This document shows, piece after piece, positions 45,357-52,524 of a DNA stretch of 64,000 nt. The notes under the pieces are model-generated. The model searched no databases and was not told the origin of the DNA. It worked only from the letters and a program-made list of their open reading frames with translations. Where the stretch lies: NCBI GenBank assembly GCA_002432425.1, contig DJEL01000015.1, forward strand, positions 32,120 through 96,119. Reading direction: 5' to 3'. How positions within the stretch are numbered: the stretch's first letter is position 1; each line of letters starts with the position of its first letter. A program made the translations under genes and the position numbers. The stretch is from Lachnospiraceae bacterium UBA5899. GTDB lineage: Bacteria; Bacillota; Clostridia; Lachnospirales; Lachnospiraceae.

Positions 45357-45995
45357 ATGACAGATAAGGTTATTGAAAACAATCAGGTAACGATTATGGG
45401 GGAGATTGTCAGCAGTTTTACCTATAGTCACGAAATTTTCGGGGAAGGCTTTTACATGGTCGATGTCAAGGTACAGAGACTGAGTGATTCTTTCGATGTC
45501 ATTCCCATGATGGTATCTGAGCGTCTTTTGGACGTAAATGCCAACTACATAGGATACCACGTAGAGGTATCGGGACAGTTCCGCTCCTACAACCGGCACG
45601 AGGAGCGCAAAAACAGACTGGTCCTGTCCGTATTCGCAAGGGAAATTTCCTTTGTGGACGAAATTGAAGAGAGTGCCAAGACCAACCAGATTTTCTTGGA
45701 CGGCTATATCTGCAAGCCGCCCGTGTACCGCAAGACCCCTCTCGGCAGGGAAATCGCAGACCTGCTTCTGGCAGTCAATCGTCCTTACGGCAAGTCCGAT
45801 TACATTCCGTGCATCTGCTGGGGAAGAAATGCCCGGTTTGCCAACGGTTTTGAAGTAGGGGACAAATGTTGTGTATGGGGCAGAATTCAGAGTCGCGAGT
45901 ATATGAAGAAGTTGGATGAGGAACACATGGAGCGCCGTGTGGCATATGAAGTTTCCGTCAGCAAGTTAGAGGTGGCAAAGGAAGCCGTAGAATAA
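45357..45995 (+). CDS. Single-stranded-DNA-binding-like protein with two OB folds
   Basis: A 212-residue protein that seems to contain two SSB-type OB folds in tandem: the first about 8-100 (VTIMGEIVSSFTYSHE, YHVEVSGQFRSYNR), the second about 108-205 (IFLDGYICKPPVYRKTPLGREIADLLLAVNR in family pattern, SDYIPCICWGRNARFA). The second is the canonical one. It lacks the flexible acidic tail of housekeeping SSB, so it is probably a second, specialised SSB/PriB-like protein. It stands alone with AGGAG before the ATG; the replicative ssb with ribosomal genes is not here. Confidence 0.72.
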   Translation: MTDKVIENNQVTIMGEIVSSFTYSHEIFGEGFYMVDVKVQRLSDSFDVIPMMVSERLLDVNANYIGYHVEVSGQFRSYNRHEERKNRLVLSVFAREISFVDEIEESAKTNQIFLDGYICKPPVYRKTPLGREIADLLLAVNRPYGKSDYIPCICWGRNARFANGFEVGDKCCVWGRIQSREYMKKLDEEHMERRVAYEVSVSKLEVAKEAVE

Positions 45996-46072
45996 AAAAG
46001 GGGAAGTTTTTTGAAAAAATCAATCCATTTATTAAAAAATAAATAAGAAACATTCTTAAAAATGTGTAAAGG

Positions 46073-46101
46073 TTGTCAAAATCCGGGAAGTATGGTAAAA
46101 T
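46073..46101 (+). promoter_or_regulatory. Sigma-A promoter of the adenosyltransferase-like gene
   Basis: TTGTCA (46073-46078), 17 bases, TAAAAT (46096-46101), 45 bases before the start codon. Confidence 0.75.
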
Positions 46102-46145
46102 ACACCTACTTTTAATCTTAGAGACAGAAAGGTTTGGTACCGATT

Positions 46146-46646
46146 ATGAAAAGAGGTATAGTTCATATATATACCGGAGATGGCAGAGGAAAATCCCCCG
46201 CGGCACTCGGCAGGGCCGTACAGGCAGCCGCAGCGGGCGAACAGGTTGTGATTATACAGTTCCTGAAAGGAAAGGGACTGGAGGATACAGAGTTTGTAAG
46301 AAGACTGGAACCGGAGATTAAACTGTTTCGTTTTGAAAAATCAGATGAATTTTATGAACAACTGCCGGAAGAGAAAAAGGCAGAAGAGGATATGAACATC
46401 CGCAACGGCATGAATTTTGCCAAGAAGGTACTGTCCACAGGAGAATGCAATCTGCTTATTTTAGACGAGGTGCTGGGACTTATTGAGAAAAACATTATTT
46501 CTGTGGAGGACGTGGAAAATCTGTTAAACCAGAGAGGAGAAACGGATGTCATTCTGACGGGTATTTCCTTAAACGATGAAATCTGCTCTCTGGCGGACGA
46601 AGTTTCCAAGATTGAGACACTGAAGTTTAAGACTTATAATTTTTAA
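46146..46646 (+). CDS. Corrinoid adenosyltransferase-like P-loop protein (CobA/BtuR family)
   Basis: A 166-residue protein related to cob(I)yrinic acid a,c-diamide adenosyltransferase: N-terminal strand IVHIYTGDGRGKSPAALGRA with a P-loop, then VVIIQFLKGKG, LLILDEVLGLIEKN (Walker B) and DVILTGISLNDEI. Canonical CobA has GKGKTTAA at the loop; here it is GRGKSPAA, a conservative Ser but an unusual Pro. It would transfer adenosyl from ATP to corrinoids; a changed substrate is possible. No other cobalamin gene is near. AGAAAGG lies 14 bases before the ATG; a TTG at 46134 is in frame but too close to the site. Confidence 0.78.
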   Translation: MKRGIVHIYTGDGRGKSPAALGRAVQAAAAGEQVVIIQFLKGKGLEDTEFVRRLEPEIKLFRFEKSDEFYEQLPEEKKAEEDMNIRNGMNFAKKVLSTGECNLLILDEVLGLIEKNIISVEDVENLLNQRGETDVILTGISLNDEICSLADEVSKIETLKFKTYNF

Positions 46647-46715
46647 TAAGGACTTTTCATAAAGAACAAAAAGCATTTTTTGCATACAAAAAGCATGAAT
46701 TTACCGCCCGTTGCG

Positions 46716-46744
46716 TTGACAGGGAGCGGTATCGGTGCTATTAT
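46716..46744 (+). promoter_or_regulatory. Sigma-A promoter of the lysine-riboswitch transcript
   Basis: TTGACA (46716-46721), 17 bases, TATTAT (46739-46744), placing the transcript start near 46751, just at the first strand of the riboswitch. Confidence 0.85.
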
Positions 46745-46753
46745 AGGGAACAA

Positions 46754-46919
46754 AGATAGAGGTTGCGTTTTTCAAGAGTAGTTTTTCTGATGTGACAGGC
46801 ACAGGTGAGGAAAGATCAAAGGGGAACACGCCGAAAGAGGAGACGACCTGTGAATCGAGTCTTGGGCATGCGGTTAAAAACCGTATGACTGTCATCTATG
46901 ATTAGATGGGGCGCTATCG
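46754..46919 (+). ncRNA. Lysine riboswitch (L box)
   Basis: The conserved L-box blocks occur in order: AGAGGTTGCG at 46758, CAAGAGTAG, GAGGAAAG, GGGGAACACGCCGAAAG, CTTGGGC and GATGGGGCGC near 46906. GATAG (46755-46759) closes the basal stem with CTATC (46914-46918). A terminator follows and dapA-dapB, lysine-pathway genes, come next, so lysine binding should stop transcription early. Confidence 0.92.
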
Positions 46920-46935
46920 GTAAAGCACGAGAATC

Positions 46936-46967
46936 AGCCGGCCCATGTTATGTGACCGGCTTTTTTA
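46936..46967 (+). terminator. Riboswitch expression-platform terminator
   Basis: AGCCGG (46936-46941) pairs with CCGGCT (46956-46961), then TTTTTA. It lies between the aptamer and the dapA binding site. Confidence 0.85.
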
Positions 46968-47000
46968 TTTCCATTTTTCAATGGGTAAGGAGGAAAAAAG

Positions 47001-47888
47001 ATGTCTATTTTTAAGGGCGCAGGTGTTGCCATTGTAACACCCATGAAAGAAAACGGTGAGGTAAATTACGAAAAGCTTGCGGAAATGATTGAATTCCAGA
47101 TCGCAAACGGTACGGATGCCATTATTGTATGCGGTACCACAGGAGAGTCTTCCACACTGACGCATGAAGAACATCTGGATGTGATTAAATATTGTGCGGA
47201 AAAGGTAGCGGGCAGAATTCCCGTTGTGGCAGGTACCGGTTCCAACTGTACCGAGACAGCCGTTTATCTTTCTAAAGAAGCAGAAAAGTACGGAGTGGAC
47301 GGACTGCTTTTGGTTTCTCCTTACTACAACAAAGCGACCCAGAACGGTCTGTATACCCACTTTAAGACCGTGGCAGAGTCTGTAAAGCTTCCCATTATTT
47401 TATACAATGTACCCAGCCGTACAGGCTGCAACATCCTGCCGGATACCGTTATCCGTCTGTGTCATGATGTGGAAAACATTGTCGGTGTCAAGGAAGCAAG
47501 CGGCAATATCAGCCAGATTGCCAGACTGGCAGCCAAGGCAAAGGGAACTGTGGATATTTATTCCGGCAACGACGACCAGATTGTTCCCATTCTCGCTCTC
47601 GGCGGCAAGGGCGTTATTTCCGTTCTTTCCAATGTGGCTCCTAAGGAAACCCATGAAATCTGCGCCAAATATTTTGCAGGTGATGTGGAAGGAAGCCGTG
47701 AATTACAGCTGCGCGCCATGGATTTGTGCGATGCCCTGTTCTGCGAAGTAAACCCGATTCCGGTTAAGAAAGCCTTAAACCTGATGGGTATGGAAGCTGG
47801 TTCCTTACGTCTTCCCCTGACCGAAATGGAAGAAGCCAACGCTGCAAAGTTAGAGAAAGCTATGCGTGAATTCGGCGTTCTGAAATAA
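47001..47888 (+). CDS. dapA: 4-hydroxy-tetrahydrodipicolinate synthase
   Basis: A 295-residue class I aldolase-type TIM barrel. It condenses pyruvate with aspartate semialdehyde in lysine/diaminopimelate synthesis. Seen are the CGTTGESSTL motif, YYNKATQNGLYTHF, the Tyr of LYNVPSRTG and the Schiff-base Lys in GVKEASGN (about K164). AAGGAGG precedes the ATG. Controlled by the upstream lysine riboswitch and followed by dapB after 22 bases. Confidence 0.97.
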   Translation: MSIFKGAGVAIVTPMKENGEVNYEKLAEMIEFQIANGTDAIIVCGTTGESSTLTHEEHLDVIKYCAEKVAGRIPVVAGTGSNCTETAVYLSKEAEKYGVDGLLLVSPYYNKATQNGLYTHFKTVAESVKLPIILYNVPSRTGCNILPDTVIRLCHDVENIVGVKEASGNISQIARLAAKAKGTVDIYSGNDDQIVPILALGGKGVISVLSNVAPKETHEICAKYFAGDVEGSRELQLRAMDLCDALFCEVNPIPVKKALNLMGMEAGSLRLPLTEMEEANAAKLEKAMREFGVLK

Positions 47889-47910
47889 GAAGGAAGAAGG
47901 TACGGGAGAG

Positions 47911-48678
47911 ATGATTAAACTGATTATGCACGGATGCAACGGCAAAATGGGTCAGGTCATTTCCAGGCTGCTTGAAAATGACGAAGAAGCATGCCTGGTT
48001 GCCGGAATTGACGCAAGGGATGACGGACACAATCCGTATCCGGTATTTACCGATATTAAAGAATGCAATGTAGAAGCGGATGCCCTGATTGATTTCTCAG
48101 CGGCGCCTGCTGTGGACGCTTTACTTAATTACTGCGTGGAAAAGAAGCTTCCCTGTGTGCTCTGCACCACCGGGCTATCCGAAGAGCAGCTTAAAAAGGT
48201 AAAAGAGGCTTCCAAGCAGGTAGCTATTTTGAAGTCCGCCAATATGTCTTTGGGAATCAACCTTTTATTAAAGCTTTTGAAGGAAGCCTCCGAAGTTCTC
48301 GTAAAAGCGGGCTTCGATGTGGAAATCGTTGAGAAGCACCACAACCAGAAGGTGGACGCACCCAGCGGTACCGCATTGGCGTTGGCGGACTCCATCAACG
48401 AAGAATTCGGCAATTCCTTTGAATATGTATTTGACAGAAGCAAGGAGAGAAAGAAACGTTCCGACAAGGAAATCGGCATCTCCGCTGTCAGAGGCGGCAC
48501 CATTGTGGGCGACCATGATGTGATTTTCGCAGGAGAGGATGAGGTCATCACTTTCTCCCATACCGCATATTCCAAGGCTATTTTCGCAAAAGGCGCCATT
48601 CAGGCAGGCAAGTTCTTAAAAGGAAAGCCCGCCGGCATGTATGACATGAGCGATGTGATTGATGCGGTAAACGCATAA
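47911..48678 (+). CDS. dapB: 4-hydroxy-tetrahydrodipicolinate reductase
   Basis: A 255-residue NAD(P)H-dependent reductase acting directly after DapA. N-terminal nucleotide loop HGCNGKMGQV (about 7-16), LIDFSAAPAV, TTGLSEEQ, the NMSLGINLL hinge, catalytic EKHHNQKVDAPSGTAL (His and Lys) and substrate loop SAVRGGTIVGDHDV. Second gene of the dap operon; a terminator follows. Confidence 0.97.
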   Translation: MIKLIMHGCNGKMGQVISRLLENDEEACLVAGIDARDDGHNPYPVFTDIKECNVEADALIDFSAAPAVDALLNYCVEKKLPCVLCTTGLSEEQLKKVKEASKQVAILKSANMSLGINLLLKLLKEASEVLVKAGFDVEIVEKHHNQKVDAPSGTALALADSINEEFGNSFEYVFDRSKERKKRSDKEIGISAVRGGTIVGDHDVIFAGEDEVITFSHTAYSKAIFAKGAIQAGKFLKGKPAGMYDMSDVIDAVNA

Positions 48679-48689
48679 GCATAAACATT

Positions 48690-48726
48690 GAAAAGCCCCG
48701 TCTTCCAGAAGAAAATGGGGCTTTTC
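48690..48726 (+). terminator. Rho-independent terminator after dapB
   Basis: GAAAAGCCCC (48690-48699) pairs with GGGGCTTTTC (48717-48726). It can also serve the converging lipoprotein gene. Confidence 0.85.
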
Positions 48727-48740
48727 GTGTAAGAAAGCTG

Positions 48741-49148
48741 TTAGCGGGTACGGGCACCGTTGCCTGTTCCGGTAACATCATCGGTAATGTCCTTGACACC
48801 GTCGCCGACATCCTCAATGACGTCGCCAACCGTGTTGCCGGCATCGTTTACCGCATCCCCGATACCGTTTCCGGTACCGGCATTGTCGCTGCCGTCGGTT
48901 ACGCTGTTGTTGTTTCCGGTGTTGGTGTTGCCGTTCATGCTGCCGTTATCTGCATTGCTGCCGCTTTCGGCAGGCCTTGTGGTAGCGGTGCTGTTGCCGG
49001 TATTGCCGGCATTGTTGTTTTCGGTGGACTGTGTCTGGTCTGCCATATCGTTATCGTTCATGTTGCTGTTGTTCTTTCCGCAGGCAGAGAGGACACAGAC
49101 ATAAAATACCATAAGGCATATGGCAAGAATTCTTTTCAATTTTTTCAT
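48741..49148 (-). CDS. Small Asn/Gly-rich lipoprotein, function unknown
   Basis: A 135-residue protein with a signal peptide and lipobox LSACG (Cys about 23). The rest is low complexity: a stretch rich in Asn, Gly, Ser and Asp (about 24-95) and a C-terminal segment of repeated short units of the form G(D/N)xVxD (about 96-130) that could fold as an amphipathic helix. AAGGAG precedes the ATG. I do not recognise a family. Probably attached to the outer face of the membrane. Confidence 0.72.
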   Translation of the reverse strand: MKKLKRILAICLMVFYVCVLSACGKNNSNMNDNDMADQTQSTENNNAGNTGNSTATTRPAESGSNADNGSMNGNTNTGNNNSVTDGSDNAGTGNGIGDAVNDAGNTVGDVIEDVGDGVKDITDDVTGTGNGARTR

Positions 49149-49278
49149 AATTTCACTCCTTATGCTGAAAACTGTTTTACAGTCATAGTGTGTGCGATTG
49201 AAAAAAGAATATACCTTAAAATCAAATTTTCACAAAAAGGCATTTAAGATAGGCATTTATAAAGGAAGGTACGCAAGC

Positions 49279-50097
49279 ATGGAATTTCGGCCCTGTATTG
49301 ATATTCACGATGGTAAAGTAAAACAGATTGTGGGCGGCAGTCTTTCGGAAACGGACGGTGCAAGCCTGGTAAAGGAAAATTTTGTGGCAGAGCAGGATGC
49401 ACCTTTTTTTGCGGATTTTTACAAAAAAAAGGGTATCCGGGGCGGTCATGTGATTTTGCTAAACGGAAAGGACACCCCGGCTTTTGAAGAAACGAAAAAG
49501 CAGGCGAAGGCAGCGCTTTCGGCTTATCCCGGCGGACTGCAGATTGGCGGCGGCATTACGGACGAAAATGCGGCGGAGTACCTGCAGGCGGGGGCGAGCC
49601 ATGTGATTGTCACTTCCTTTGTATTCCGGGACGGCAGGATAGACAGAGAGAGACTGGACAGACTGGTATATGCTGTGGGAAAAGAGCATATCGTCCTGGA
49701 TATGAGCTGCCGGAAAAAGGACGGCGCCTATATTGTGGTGACGGACAGATGGCAGAAGGAAACGAAGGAAGAGGTAACCCTTTCCCTTTTGGACGAACTT
49801 TCCGGTTACTGCGACGAATTCTTAATTCACGCCGTGGACGTGGAGGGAAAAGCAAACGGCATGGAACAGCCGCTGGTACGTCTCCTGGGGGATTTTCAAA
49901 AAAGAGCCGTGACCTATGCCGGAGGCGTGCACAGCTTTGAAGACCTGCGCCTTTTAAGAGAACTGGGAAAAGGAAGAGTGAACGTGACCATCGGCAGTGC
50001 CTTAAATTTATTCGGCGGAAACATGGATTTTGAAGAAGTGCTTGCCTTTATTGCCGGAGAGAATAGCGCGGCACCAAAAAAAGAACCAATCACTTGA
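49279..50097 (+). CDS. hisA: HisA-type isomerase, eukaryotic-like form (phosphoribosylformimino-AICAR-P isomerase)
   Basis: A 272-residue (beta/alpha)8 enzyme of histidine biosynthesis. It resembles the eukaryotic HIS6-type form rather than the usual bacterial one: MEFRPCIDIHDGKVKQIVGG at the start, FYKKKGIRGGHVILL, LQIGGGITDENA (phosphate loop), VTSFVFRDGRID, VLDMSCRKKDG and VTYAGGVHSFEDL (second phosphate loop). The ATG at 49279 follows AAAGGAAGG by 9 bases; the reading from 49192 is rejected. No other his gene is adjacent, so it is an orphan copy in this window. Confidence 0.88.
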   Translation: MEFRPCIDIHDGKVKQIVGGSLSETDGASLVKENFVAEQDAPFFADFYKKKGIRGGHVILLNGKDTPAFEETKKQAKAALSAYPGGLQIGGGITDENAAEYLQAGASHVIVTSFVFRDGRIDRERLDRLVYAVGKEHIVLDMSCRKKDGAYIVVTDRWQKETKEEVTLSLLDELSGYCDEFLIHAVDVEGKANGMEQPLVRLLGDFQKRAVTYAGGVHSFEDLRLLRELGKGRVNVTIGSALNLFGGNMDFEEVLAFIAGENSAAPKKEPIT

Positions 50098-50111
50098 TTG
50101 GTTCTTTTTCT
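50078..50111 (+). terminator. Terminator overlapping the end of hisA
   Basis: AAAAAGAACCAAT (50078-50090) pairs with ATTGGTTCTTTTT (50097-50109). The left arm encodes the last residues of HisA and the stop lies in the loop. Confidence 0.88.
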
Positions 50112-50219
50112 AATCCTATAAGACGATATTGCAAATTCTAAATAAAAATACTGAGTAAGTCTTTTATATTTAAGAACAGGTACATCGTGTTACTGATTAT
50201 AGATTTGTTATAATAGGAA

Positions 50220-50420
50220 TTATAACTTGGTTACGTTTACAGCCTGAGGACCTTTTTCTCCGTTTACAACTTCGAATTCTACAGCCTGGCCTTCTTCAAG
50301 AGACTTGAAGCCTTCCATGTTGAGTCCTGAGTAATGTACGAATACATCGTTGCCTGCTTCATCAGAGATGAAACCATAACCTTTTTGGTTGTTGAACCAC
50401 TTAACTGTACCTTTGTTCAT
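50220..50420 (-). CDS. Cold-shock protein (CspA family)
   Basis: A 66-residue single cold-shock domain with RNP1 (KGYGFIS) and RNP2 (VFVHY) motifs for single-stranded nucleic acid binding. It opens RNA structure. Start at 50420 is set by GGAGG 10 bases ahead and by the family's N-terminus MNKGTVKWFN. Long 5' leader with a hairpin at 50448-50467. Confidence 0.96.
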   Translation of the reverse strand: MNKGTVKWFNNQKGYGFISDEAGNDVFVHYSGLNMEGFKSLEEGQAVEFEVVNGEKGPQAVNVTKL

Positions 50421-50447
50421 CGTAGATACCTCCAATAAAAATATGTC

Positions 50448-50506
50448 AATGCATACTATTATGCATTTAACATGAATAGAATAGCACAGAAATCTGAAAA
50501 AGTAAA
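50448..50506 (-). promoter_or_regulatory. Promoter of the cold-shock gene and 5' end hairpin
   Basis: Minus strand: TTTACT (50506-50501), 17 bases, TATTCT (50483-50478). The expected start near 50471 is followed at once by a perfect 8-bp inverted repeat AATGCATA/TATGCATT (50448-50455, 50460-50467; 4-base loop), so the mRNA would begin with a stem-loop. It could also be a protein-binding palindrome. Confidence 0.6.
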
Positions 50507-50591
50507 TAGAAAGACGTGCCTTTTTGTATTGCAAGATGTATAAAATTGCCACTTAAATTTGGATAATTATTACAAAAATGTTAAATTATCG

Positions 50592-50620
50592 TTGTTTGGG
50601 AAATATATATGTGTTAAAAT
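50592..50620 (+). promoter_or_regulatory. Sigma-A promoter of the M23-like/bactofilin pair
   Basis: TTGTTT (50592-50597), 17 bases, TAAAAT (50615-50620), 28 bases before the start codon. Confidence 0.7.
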
Positions 50621-50648
50621 AGGTGGAGTTTACCGGAGGTGACTTTCT

Positions 50649-51362
50649 ATGTGGAAAAACAAGAACAAGAGAAAAGTAAGTCATATACTGATTTATACCA
50701 CGGATGCCGTAGATGCGGATACGAAACAGGTACGGATTCATCCCTGGGTACTGGCGGGCGTCACCCTGATTGTCTGCTGTGTGCTGGGAGCCGTCATAGG
50801 CTATGCCGTTTATGAGGGTGAGCTTTGGGGACGTATCAGAGAGCACGACGCATCGCAGAATGCGGCGCTTACCGCAGCACAGGATGAAAAGGATGCCCTT
50901 CAGGAAAAGATAGACGAACAGGATGCCAAGATAGAAATGTTAAGCATTACCATACAGGACCAGACACAGCAGATTGCGGAACTGCAGGCGCAGATTGCGG
51001 GGCAGAGCGTTCCCACGGACTATCCGCTGACCGGTTCCGCCTCCATGACCGTTATCACGGAGGGAGACCCTATGGTAGAGTTTACGGCTACGGAAGGAAG
51101 TACGGTAGTAGCTGCCGGCAAGGGCGTTGTCACGGCAGTGGAAGAGGATGAGGTATACGGCAACCGGGTAGTGATTGACCACGGCAACGGTTACGTGTCC
51201 ATTTATCGCAACAAAGGCGAAAGTCAGGTAAAGGCGGGCGATGAGGTGGCAAGCGGCACCACACTGTTTATGGTGACGGAGGACAACCGCCAGCTCGGCT
51301 ACCAGATTAAGGAAAATGACGTTTACATTGACCCGACCACCATTATAGCCATCAAGGGCTGA
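50649..51362 (+). CDS. Membrane-anchored M23-like (LytM) protein, probably inactive
   Basis: A 237-residue protein: cytoplasmic basic start, one membrane helix (about 34-56), a coiled coil (about 68-118 with repeated Gln/Glu/Leu) and a C-terminal LytM/M23-type beta fold (about 140-237: GKGVVTAVEEDEVYGNRVVIDHGNGY in pattern). The zinc ligands of active M23 enzymes (HxxxD and HxH) are absent: the sites read EFTAT, YRN and LGYQI. It therefore probably acts as a scaffold or activator at the cell wall. Followed after 73 bases by a bactofilin; M23-bactofilin pairs are known in cell-shape control. Confidence 0.82.
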   Translation: MWKNKNKRKVSHILIYTTDAVDADTKQVRIHPWVLAGVTLIVCCVLGAVIGYAVYEGELWGRIREHDASQNAALTAAQDEKDALQEKIDEQDAKIEMLSITIQDQTQQIAELQAQIAGQSVPTDYPLTGSASMTVITEGDPMVEFTATEGSTVVAAGKGVVTAVEEDEVYGNRVVIDHGNGYVSIYRNKGESQVKAGDEVASGTTLFMVTEDNRQLGYQIKENDVYIDPTTIIAIKG

Positions 51363-51435
51363 TGGAATAAACAAAGATTGGAACCTGTAAAAGGATGGAA
51401 CATCAAAGCCTGCAGGTTGTGAAAGGAACGACAAT

Positions 51436-51948
51436 ATGAAAAATAAAGATGGAAAGCTTACCAGTATTGTAGGAAAGGACGCTGTTGTGGGAGGCAATTT
51501 TTCCACACCGGGTTCTGCCAGAATTGACGGCGTTGTAGAAGGAAGTGCCAAAGTGGCAGGCTCCCTTATCGTGGGCTCCGCCGGCAGGATTGAAGGAGAC
51601 GTGGAGGCGGACTCTATTATTATCGGCGGCGAAATCAACGGCGATGTCACCGTACAAGGCAAAGCGGAGCTTACCGCTACGGCAAGGGTAATCGGCGATA
51701 TCCGAACCAGCCTCATTGTCATTGACGAAAAGGCGGTATTCCAGGGAAAATGCGATATGAACATTGCAACCGGCAAGACGAAAAAGCGTCCCACAAAATC
51801 GCCCGGGGCAGGCAAAAAATCCGCCAAGGCAGCCCTGCAGGAAGCTCTTTTGGAAGTATCCGAGAAAAAGCAGGCAGAAGAAGCAGCCGCTACATCCGGG
51901 GATGCGGATACAGCCGGAAAGAAGGACAAAACAGACGATATGGCATAG
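51436..51948 (+). CDS. Bactofilin (polymer-forming cytoskeletal protein)
   Basis: A 170-residue protein with a central right-handed beta-helix (about 10-105) built of regular six-to-eight-residue turns (GKDAVVGGNF, ARIDGVVEGSAKVAGSLIVG in pattern, GRIEGDVEADSIIIGGEINGDV in pattern) and a disordered Lys/Ala-rich tail (about 110-170). It self-assembles into filaments at the membrane. Partner of the upstream M23-like protein; terminator follows directly. Confidence 0.93.
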   Translation: MKNKDGKLTSIVGKDAVVGGNFSTPGSARIDGVVEGSAKVAGSLIVGSAGRIEGDVEADSIIIGGEINGDVTVQGKAELTATARVIGDIRTSLIVIDEKAVFQGKCDMNIATGKTKKRPTKSPGAGKKSAKAALQEALLEVSEKKQAEEAAATSGDADTAGKKDKTDDMA

Positions 51949-51988
51949 AAAAAGGGCTGCTGCATTTTGGATGCAACAGCCTTTTTAG
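51949..51988 (+). terminator. Rho-independent terminator after the bactofilin gene
   Basis: AAAAAGGGCTGCTGCAT pairs with ATGCAACAGCCTTTTT, with one mismatch. Confidence 0.88.
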
Positions 51989-52016
51989 CTTTGTTTACCG
52001 GCGGAAACCGGGAAAC

Positions 52017-52307
52017 TTACTCCTGCTTCATTCGTCCGAATACCATTTCATAACCGTCGTTTCCGTAATTCAGGGAACGGTTTACACGGCTGATGGTAGC
52101 GGTGGAAGCACCGGTTTTTTCCGCAATTTCTAAATAAGTTTTATGGTCTTTCAGCATTGCAGCCACTTCAAAACGCTGGGACAGGGAAAGAATTTCGTTC
52201 ACCGTACACAGGTCTTCAAAAAAGCTATAGCATTCTTCACGGTTTTCTAAGCACAAAATCGCATCAAACAGAAAGTCCACGGCATCGGTTTTGATTTTTT
52301 TGTTCAT
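52017..52307 (-). CDS. yerC: YerC/YecD family TrpR-related regulator
   Basis: A 96-residue protein of the TrpR-like YerC/YecD group: DFLFDAILCL, FFEDLCTVNEILSLSQRFEVA (in pattern), then a helix-turn-helix LEIAEKTGASTATISRVNRSL (in pattern) and GNDGYEMVF. A DNA-binding regulator of unknown targets. An inverted repeat around its own promoter suggests autoregulation. Confidence 0.93.
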   Translation of the reverse strand: MNKKIKTDAVDFLFDAILCLENREECYSFFEDLCTVNEILSLSQRFEVAAMLKDHKTYLEIAEKTGASTATISRVNRSLNYGNDGYEMVFGRMKQE

Positions 52308-52341
52308 GGCAGTCTCCCTCTTAATACTTTTTTACGTTAAA

Positions 52342-52395
52342 ACTTTAAAACTGTGTTAATAAGTGCATTTTAGCATACTAAAGTTTTAAAGTAAA
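52342..52395 (-). promoter_or_regulatory. Promoter of yerC with two candidate operator arms
   Basis: Minus strand TTTACT (52395-52390), 17 bases, TAAAAT (52372-52367). ACTTTAAAACT (52342-52352) and its exact complement AGTTTTAAAGT (52382-52392) lie one downstream of the start and one inside the promoter spacer, a typical layout for a self-repressing regulator. Confidence 0.62.
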
Positions 52396-52427
52396 TAGGT
52401 AAAACTAAGGAATTTGTAAGAAAAAAC

Positions 52428-52456
52428 TTGTCATGTGGTTTTGAATACTATATAAT
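52428..52456 (+). promoter_or_regulatory. Sigma-A promoter of the DUF1836 gene
   Basis: TTGTCA (52428-52433), 17 bases, TATAAT (52451-52456). Confidence 0.82.
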
Positions 52457-52524
52457 AAAATATATGCAGTCAAAGGATTGCAATGGAGAGGCATTGAAAA
52501 ATGCCAGGATGGGAGACGATAAAG

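Noticed and set aside
49192..49278. Longer HisA start
   Set aside because: The added 29 residues are not part of the family and ATG 49279 has a strong binding site.
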